A stretch of 64,000 nucleotides of DNA from Diadophis punctatus similis (taxonomy: Eukaryota; Chordata; Lepidosauria; Squamata; Dipsadidae), in NCBI GenBank assembly GCA_023053685.1, contig JALIGW010000026.1:4652206-4716205 (forward strand), written 5' to 3'. Below, piece after piece: positions 25,319 through 64,000 of the stretch. Position 1 is the first letter of the stretch. Each line of letters starts with the position of its first letter. The notes under the pieces are model-generated. The model was given only the letters and a program-made list of their open reading frames with translations, did not search any database and was not told where the DNA came from. The position numbers and the translations under genes are program-made.

Positions 25319-27390
25319 TGACCTCGGTTCCTTGGCTCTGTTTGTGACCTTTCACCTCTGTTAAGAGCAGTGCTTTTTTTGGGGGGGGGGCTGCTTCCGT
25401 TTTCCTCTGCACATCTTACCAGGTTTAATTAAAACTCCCGAGGCAAAGAGTTTAACACAGTACTAAACTGCTAAAGAATAAAATAAAGAGAAAAACTTAG
25501 ATGTAATCAGGTTATCAAAGGCAAGTAGAGTCTCATACCCCCATCCCTGCATGGTAAATCTAGACGTCTTTATTCCCCCTCCTCTCCCCTCCCCTCCCCA
25601 TAATCGATTGTTCTTGTGAATAGATGTCACCGATTCATGATTTACAAAAACAGAGCTCCGATGCTGGACCTCATGACTTTCTCTCTCTCTCCCTCTCTCT
25701 CTTTCTCTTTCTCTGTCTCTCTATCTTTATCTCTCTATCTCCGCAGAGCTTTGTCTCTCGTAAAGTTTAACTTTGTTAGCTTCAGCTTTTTCTCCCAATC
25801 TGTAATTGGTCTGTCCTTTTTAATAACAAAAAAAAAAAGAAAGGAAAAAAAAAGATTTGCTATGAAACTATTTCCAAGGGTAGAACGGGATCCTGCGTAG
25901 ATTGCTTTCGTTGGGAAACTCTGGTGGTGGCGGCTGGGTATTTTTTTTTGGGGGGGGGGGAGAAAGACACATCGCTGGGCCCCCTCCGTCTCGGCCTAGG
26001 ACATGGTGCGGCTTTATCTCGTCCCCCATGTCTTGAGGCTGCTGCCGCTCCCTATTTTTACCCATACGGGCCCTTATTATTAACCAAGCGTAAACATATA
26101 TACATTTTGACCAAACCAAGCTAGACACACGAATACATCCTGTTTATATGATTTTAATGAAGAAGGGGGGAAAAAAGCTCTTGATGACTGGCATTAGAAA
26201 CTTAAAAGTGAAATATCTGTACAGCTCCACTAAAGATGGCCAGGTTAGTTAAGTGCAGGTCATTTGTCCACCCCGGTTTAACTTTATGACGTTTGGCATT
26301 AATGCAGTGCCCAAGAGTATTGCTAGCCCAGGGTAGGATCTCTCTGCCCTATGCCATGAGCAACCTACTACTCTCTTGTTGTTGTTACTCCGGGTCTCGT
26401 GTACTTGAGGATGTGCTAACTCGCTTTCCCTCTCCCCCCCACCAAAATAGCTCTGCATTTATTCCAGCTACGTTGCCCCGTAATTTTTCTGTAAGAAGGC
26501 GGGGCTGTGTCGCACATCTGTATGCTTCTGGGAAGGGTCTGTTCTAAACTGGACGGTCGCAAGCATTACTCTTGAGGGAGTTTGGACTCTGCTGTGGCAT
26601 TGGACACTACAATTCCACCGGCTTGGCTGCCGATACTCTTCCCAACCTCCTTTCTGCCATGATCCCTGAAAGAGGGTTTACTGAGAAAGGGTGGGCCCGT
26701 AGGATGGAGTCACCCCCCCAAAAAACCTCTCTCCACCCTTAATTGTTCTCTCAGTGGCAATCTGGTTTAAGACGTGGCTAAGCCCGGCTGGGGAAAAGGA
26801 TGAGCACCTTTGATTCTGTTGCCCGCAGTGTCTCCAGCGATCATGCCTAGAACACCCCGCCCCGCCCTTGATGACACTAAAACCAGGCCATGTTCCAGTG
26901 TGCAAAAGCGAAAGGGGATAACCAGCATATAATGTACAGTCGACGTGTGAACCTTTAAAAACGCCAAAACTGGGATGTGCAAACGATTCGCGCATTTGGG
27001 TAGCTTGCGCACTGTCCCTTGCTTACGTGCCCTTCTTGTTTGCTCGATAGTTTTTCCCCTCCCTCCCTGAAATCTCAAGTAGGTGGGTATTACAGAAATT
27101 TTGCTCTTTGAATTGCACCGTGGGGTTGGGTGGGGGGGGGGGGCGAGGGTTGCCCAGGGACCATGACCTGTTGACACAACTTAAAAAGTTTTGGGCAAAG
27201 GCAATTTGCTTCCTGCAGCTTGTTAGCGGTGCAATATCCTTTTCTTACTCTCCCCCCCACCCTTTATTCAAGTTACAGTAGGTCTTCATTTTCTGTGACA
27301 GGACTTATTTGGGCTGCTGTATACTCATTTAATGTAACAATGCTATTATCTAAATATTTGTAAATAAAGTACCTGTATCTAGACAAAAAT
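25319..27390 (+). other. RAB14: RAB14 3' UTR
   Basis: Mostly unique, T-rich sequence with a (CT)n run at 25,678-25,742 and homopolymer G/A runs. The best distal poly(A) signal is AATAAA at 27,363-27,368. An earlier AATAAAATAAA at about 25,478 could serve a short isoform. The 3' end itself is inferred. Confidence 0.6.
27363..27368 (+). terminator. RAB14 distal polyadenylation signal
   Basis: Canonical AATAAA in an AT-rich context, the last such hexamer before repeat sequence begins. Confidence 0.5.
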
Positions 27391-27514
27391 GAGAGTTGTT
27401 CTTTGAGGAGGAGGAGGCGGAATAAAAGGGTTGAGAATTGTGGGACCACTGAGATTAATGCCTTTTTTAAAGGGGGGAATGACCATTCAAAACCTTTAAA
27501 GGTTGGGCTTGAAT

Positions 27515-27765
27515 TGTACCAAAGGTGCTTTTTCAAGAGACAACTGGACTTTTTGTTTTTTTTTTCCTCGAAGACGTTTCCCTCCTCATCCAGGAAGCTT
27601 CTTCAGTTCTTCTTCAGAGACTTCAGAACTGAAGAAGCTCCTTGGATGAGGAGCGAAACGTCTTCAAGGAAAAAAACCAAGGATTTCCAGTTGCCTTTTG
27701 GAAAAACACCTTTGGGACAACCATGGCCTTGGATGACTGAGAATCTCCAGAGACTTTGAATTCTT
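27515..27765. mobile_element. Inverted-repeat element ('aaaggtgctttttcaa')
   Basis: 'aaaggtgctttttcaagaga ... actggactttttg' at the left is mirrored by 'ccagttgccttttggaaaaa' and 'cacctttggg' at the right. The centre is the palindrome 'aagcttcttcagttcttctt ... ctgaagaagctcc'. Related copies at 39,825 and 43,855. Confidence 0.7.
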
Positions 27766-27799
27766 CTATGGTGTGTCATAAAGACAGGAAATCTCCAGG

Positions 27800-27945
27800 A
27801 GTGTTTCTTTTATTTTTATTTTTATTATTTTTATTTTATTTTATTTTTTATTTTATTATTTATTTTATTATTTATTATTTATTATTTATTATTTATTATT
27901 TATTTATTAATTATTAATTATTAATTATTAATTATTATTATTATA
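27800..27945. repeat. AT-rich (ATTT/ATT)n microsatellite
   Basis: ATTTTATTTT grading into TTATTATTA, ending directly at the 3' end of the R4-type LINE fragment. Confidence 0.9.
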
Positions 27946-29057
27946 CAATTGTATCACAGCGGCCAGTTGTTTCGCCGGATTTGGCATTGATTACTAGTCG
28001 AGCCCCACCCAGGGGCCTAGGAAGTCGTAATGTATTTTCGAAGTATATGTGCGGAACCGAGCAGTGCGGCTTTCTGCATTTGACTGATGGTGATTTTGTC
28101 AATTTTGAGCTGTTTTAAATGTAATTCCAGTGCTTTTGGGATAGCACCCAGTGTTCCAATCACCACTGGAATTACCACTGCTGGTTTGTGCCATAATCGT
28201 TGGATTTCGATTTTTAAGTCCTGGTATTTTGCAATTTTTTCGTGTTCCTTTTCATCGACCTTGCTATCTCCTGGTATTGCAATGTCAATTATAGTCACCT
28301 TGTTGTTCTCGACCAACGTGATGTCTGGTGTATTATGCGCCAGTACCTTGTCTGTTTGTATACGAAAATCCCACAAGATCTTGACCATCTGATTTTCAGT
28401 GACTTTTTCAGGCTTGTGTTCCCACCAGTTTGTAGCAGTATGGATGTTATAATTTTTGCATAAATTCCAGTGGATCATTTGTGCAACAGAGTTGTGTCGT
28501 AATTTGTAATCAGTCTGTGCGATTTTCTTGCAGCAGCTGAGCACATGGGCTACAGTTTCATCAGCTTCCTTGCATAATCTGCATTTAGCATCATTTGAAG
28601 ATTTATCAATTTTGGCCTTTATGGCATTTGTACGAATTGCCTGTTCTTGTGCGGCCAGGATCAATGATTCTGTTTCTTTCTTTAAAGTACCAGATGTTAA
28701 CCATAACCAAGTTTTTTCACTGTCCACTTTGTCTTTTATTTTTTCCAGAAATTGGCCATGTAATGCTTTATTTTGCCAACTCTCCATTCTTGATTTTATC
28801 ACATTTTTTCTGTATTCTTGTTTCGTCTGTTGGACCTTCAGTAGATTTTTGTTCTTTACTTCAATTAATAGATGTTCTTGACTTTCTTTTAAATAATCCG
28901 CCAATGCATGCTTTTCTTCTTCAACTGTTTGCTTTACTTGTAGTAGTCCTCTGCCACCTGATTTTCTGGGCAGGTAAAGTCTATCAGTGTCACTACGTGG
29001 ATGTAAACTGTAGTGCATTGTCATTAGTTTTCTGGTGTTTCGGTCCAAAATGTCCAA
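27946..29057 (-). pseudogene. R4-type (Dong/Rex6-like) LINE, 3' part of its ORF with restriction-like endonuclease
   Basis: A 346-codon open frame on the minus strand (29,057-28,017), followed by a 70-bp 3' tail. It begins in the C-terminal part of the reverse transcriptase (LDRNTRKLM and PRKSGGRGLLQV), has a CCHC-like zinc knuckle (C159, C162, H171, C175/C176), then a restriction-like endonuclease core (PD at 244-245, D258 in IIDIAIPGD, K277/Y278 in AKYQDL). These define RLE-encoding R2/R4-clade elements; R4 is inferred from the wording of the motifs. The upstream reverse transcriptase is missing, so it is 5'-truncated and not mobile on its own, yet the remaining frame has no stop. Confidence 0.75.
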
Positions 29058-29059
29058 AT

Positions 29060-29218
<159 letters not shown>

Positions 29219-29430
29219 TACCAAAGTGCAAGCATTCTCTAAGCGGTTTACACCAGTAAGCAATGTATATTTATATTGCCCCCAACAATCTGGGTCCTCA
29301 TTTTACCAACCTCTGAAGGATGGAAGGCTGAGTCAACCTTGAGCCGGTGAGATTTGAACCGCTGAACTGCTGATCAGTCAGCTAAAGTAGCCTGCAGTAC
29401 TGCACTCTAACTGCTGCGCCACCTCTTACA
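29219..29430 (-). mobile_element. tRNA-derived SINE
   Basis: Reverse copy: 'ctctaagcggtttacac', 'gatggaaggctgagtcaacc', 'ctctaactgctgcgccacct'. Its tail abuts the ATT microsatellite. Confidence 0.8.
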
Positions 29431-30238
29431 TTCAGAATTCACTCTGATTTCCCTTGCTAGCTCATTTTTTAAGAAAGACAATATGGTTGAGGATAAAGCT
29501 GTTATTTCTTTCTTAAATATTAAAAGATGTGAGCTATTGTTGGCCTTTTAAAAACTTCCCAAATAACTCGCTACAGGCGAATGATGGACACACTGACGGT
29601 ATCGACTGTTTGTGCTCCTAGGCAGTTATCATGCACCCTAAAATTCTACCTTTTAAATAATTTTTTTTTTGCTGTCTGAATAAAGGAGGGAGAAGAGATT
29701 TTTGAGACATTAAATATCGGTGTAATCCTCGTAACAGCCATCGAGCACAAACTCTCGAAAAGTCCAACCCCTTTTGTACAAAAAAATTTATTCACAAAAT
29801 ACTTTATCCCATAAAAAGCCGTTTTTGCTATAAACGGTGGTTTAAAAAGAAACATAAAAGAGCAAAAGGCACACACACACCTCTTCTTCCACTCCAAAGG
29901 AATATAAAGCCCTGATGTTGCTTTCAGTATGGCAGGATTCTGCTATAGAAATGTGGAAAACCTGAGGACAGGTGAGGTGGCTCGAAGACCGTTAACTTGT
30001 AAATAAATGAGGTAGTCTTCATGACTTTCACATCCAATTGGCACAGGCTTCACCAACCCCATTTGTGCGTAGTATTTTTCTATAATAACAACAACAAAAA
30101 AAGATTTAAGTACCAAGCAGCAAGTTATAGGTCTCCCCTCTATGTAATTCCTCGTGACAACTTGTTTCATTTTATTCCTGAAATATTTGTTCTAAGGAAG
30201 CCGCATTTTGCTCGGAACAGGCAACCAGGCTCTGAATG
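29431..30238 (-). other. Unique sequence, possible CNTRL 3' UTR or intergenic
   Basis: No repeats or frames recognised. Contains minus-strand AATAAA signals (plus-strand TTTATT) at 29,787-29,792 and about 30,171, which could end CNTRL transcripts. Confidence 0.35.
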
Positions 30239-30643
30239 CAGGTAATCCTCCACTTAACGGCCACAATTTAGCCTAAACTTTCTGTTGCTAAGGGAGATGT
30301 AATTGTTAAGTGACGTTTTGCCCCATTTTAACGACCTTCCTTGCCGCATTCGCTAGGTGAATCACCTCTGTCGTTAAGTTAATCACACGGTCGTTAAGCG
30401 AACCTGGCTTCCCTGTTGACTTTGCTCGTCAAAAGGATTGCAAAAGGGGATCACGTGAACCCCGGGACACTGCAACCGTCGTAAATACGAGTCAGTTGCC
30501 AAGTGTCTGAATTTTTATCAGGTGACTCTGGAGATGCTACAAAAGTCGTAAGTGTGAAAAAACAGTCACAAGCCACTTTTTTCAATGCCGTTGTAAACTT
30601 TGAACGGTCACTAAATGAACCGTTGTATGTCGAGGACTACCTG
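30239..30643 (+). mobile_element. TA-target inverted-repeat element, 405 bp
   Basis: CAGGTAATCCTCC...CGAGGACTACCTG ends, the right end followed by TA. Interior as in the 50,374 copy. Confidence 0.8.
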
Positions 30644-30849
30644 TAACCTGCAATGGTTTTGTCCTTGGTTACTTCAAACTGTCCAGCATCACAATGGATT
30701 TTTAAGGTCTTTTTCCAGACCGGAGTAGAAAACCTTTGTTATGCTACTAAGAAGGAATATGTGTCAAGTGTGACTTAAAGTCTTCCAATCGGTTAACCCA
30801 TGTTTAAAACTATTCACAGCTCTTGCACCGCTCACCTGCTTTGTTGAAG

Positions 30850-62505
<31,656 letters not shown>

Positions 62506-62534
62506 CTAGGGACAGAATGGACAGATGTTGAGAC

Positions 62535-62995
62535 ATTGCAAAGGGTACACATGTTGAGGCTCTGGAAAGAGTGCAGAGAAGAGCAACAAAGATGTTTTGG
62601 GCGGGGTGGAGGCTAAAACATATAAAGAACGGTTGCAGGAATTGGGTATGTCTAGTTTAATGAAAAGAAGGACTAGATGTGACACGATAGCAGTGTTCCA
62701 TATTTGAAGGGTTGCCACAGAGAAAAGGGGATCAACCTATTCTCCAAAGCACCTGAGGGTAGAACAAGAAGCAATGGGTGAAAACTAAACAAGGGGAGAA
62801 GCAACCTAGGACAAAGGAGAAATTTCCTGACAGTGAGAACAATTAATCAGTGGAACGGCTTGCCTCCAGAGGTTGTGGGTGCTCCATCACTGGAGGCTTT
62901 CAAGAAGAGACTGGACAGCCATTTGTCTAGAATGATCTAGGAGGTTGGTCTAGAAGACCTCCGAGGTTGCTTCCAACTCTATTATTCTATGTTCT
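62535..62995 (+). mobile_element. CR1 LINE 3' fragment
   Basis: 'gaggctctggaaagagtgca' to 'cttccaactctattattcta'. Complete 3' end, in antisense to CNTRL. Confidence 0.85.
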
Positions 62996-64000
62996 ATGAC
63001 AGCTCAAGAAAATGAAAACCAAACACCCTCAACAGCTAACGTAAGTATTATATGCGGTAACTGGGTTTTTTTTTTTAAAGATCACAAAACCCATTCTAAC
63101 CTGAAGCATGGGCGTTTCCCATATAACAACACCTCCTGACAGCGCAGCCTAACTAAACTGTCCTGATAGCAGAGTTTTATTACACTGCTCCAGAGTTTTA
63201 TTACACTGACTTAGAAAATAGTTTGTAGGTAGATTCTGCATGCTTGATTCCCTCAAACTGCGGTTCCAGGCTACCAATTTCTATCGCTGTCCTGCATTGG
63301 GCTATTTCTATATCAATAGCAAAAAAACAAACAAAAAGATTGTTTGGACTGTCAACTTCCAAAATAAAAGCAATGGTTTAAAAAAAAAAACCACCAATGA
63401 GGAATCTCAATACTTAGTCAAACGGTCCCTTTACTCTGAGCATCCAGCAATTATTTTAAAAATGCAAAACCAATTCCAAGAATGCAATGATTTCCAGAGA
63501 CACTCTTCCAGATTCCCTGAAGCAATGCAAAAAAAAAAAAAAAAAGGTAGAAGCACGTTTCACGTGAGCACAATCACACACTCACCAAGCTTCTCAGCCA
63601 TTGTTGACACACCCACAATCACACAAGATCCTTCTTCCTTTTTCTACAGTCTATCTACCGCTGAATGCTGTCAACTCCCCCTCCAAGGTCCCTGCAGCTG
63701 CTGAGCTGCCTCCACAGTCTTTTGATAAGGGGGAGGGAGGGGAAGTAGAAGACTTACACTGCTTTCTTTGTCTCGTCTCCTTTTCCCCTCCCCGCTCGGC
63801 ATGTGAAATTCATTGTGGGGAGAAAAATGCAGCAAGGGGACATAGTTCCCCTAATCTCTTTTCTCGTCTGGTCTGGCGCATCGTCCGCTGTTTGACAGTT
63901 GCAACTCGGGCGAGGAAGTGGTTTTGAAAGAAGCCAGCTCCAGAGACCGTGCGAGATTCTTTATGACGCTTGCACAGCGGGAACGTGTGTGCCAATCCCT
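62996..64000 (-). other. CNTRL: CNTRL intron to window edge
   Basis: No exon that fits the required phase 0 acceptor and coiled-coil composition was found. Poly-A runs near 63,380 and 63,530. Confidence 0.5.

Noticed and set aside
63580..63610. Possible CNTRL alternative first exon (ATGGCTGAGAAGCTTG|GTGAGT on the minus strand)
   Set aside because: Good donor, but the phase does not join the next exon and the in-phase frame upstream has a stop.
63749..63851. Possible CNTRL exon with donor AGT|GTAAGT
   Set aside because: Open and in phase, but the acceptor is preceded by purines and the peptide is not coiled-coil-like or recognisable.

Overview
The window is vertebrate nuclear DNA, most probably from a squamate reptile and most likely an advanced snake. 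It has long introns, CR1, L2, L1 and R4-type LINEs, several tRNA-derived SINE families including a Sauria/Bov-B-tailed one, many short hAT and TA-target inverted-repeat elements, and very heavy simple-sequence expansion ((ATCT)n, (TCTAT)n, (CTTT)n, (ATT)n). There is no bacterial or organellar signal.

Two real host genes are present, arranged tail to tail. RAB14 is on the plus strand: CpG-island promoter and non-coding first exon near 14.4-15.1 kb, seven coding exons from 20,697 to 25,318, and a 3' UTR to about 27.4 kb. The spliced CDS is complete (648 nt, 215 aa, ending Cys-Gly-Cys). CNTRL (centriolin) is on the minus strand and fills 30.85-62.5 kb. I placed 32 exons, the last tentative. With the splice sites chosen here their phases join into one open frame of 1,773 codons including the stop. 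The upstream part of the gene (roughly 550 residues, including the expected leucine-rich repeats) lies beyond the right edge. As I recall, mammals have the same CNTRL-RAB14 tail-to-tail neighbourhood.

Layout: 1-12 kb is intergenic and repeat-dominated: a 67-bp minisatellite inside a SINE, an 820-bp purine tract, a GC-rich possible second promoter at 3.8-4.35 kb, a CR1 copy split by a 2.5-kb L1-type element carrying an intact ORF1 and no ORF2, an L2 remnant, and several hAT elements. 12.2-14.4 kb is a degenerate triplication leading into the RAB14 promoter, two units of which carry a CTCF-like motif. 27.5-29.4 kb, between the two genes' 3' ends, holds an R4-type LINE fragment flanked by (ATT)n. 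The CNTRL introns are packed with nested transposons and microsatellites, two of which directly abut splice sites.

RAB14 is a small GTPase of Golgi-endosome and recycling traffic. Centriolin is a coiled-coil scaffold of the mother centriole and midbody. They share a neighbourhood, not an operon. I see no new multi-gene system. The most unusual items are the ORF1-only L1-type element, the triplicated RAB14 upstream segment, microsatellites forming or touching splice signals, the R4-(ATT)n association, and a SINE-like unit with a CR1-type tail.
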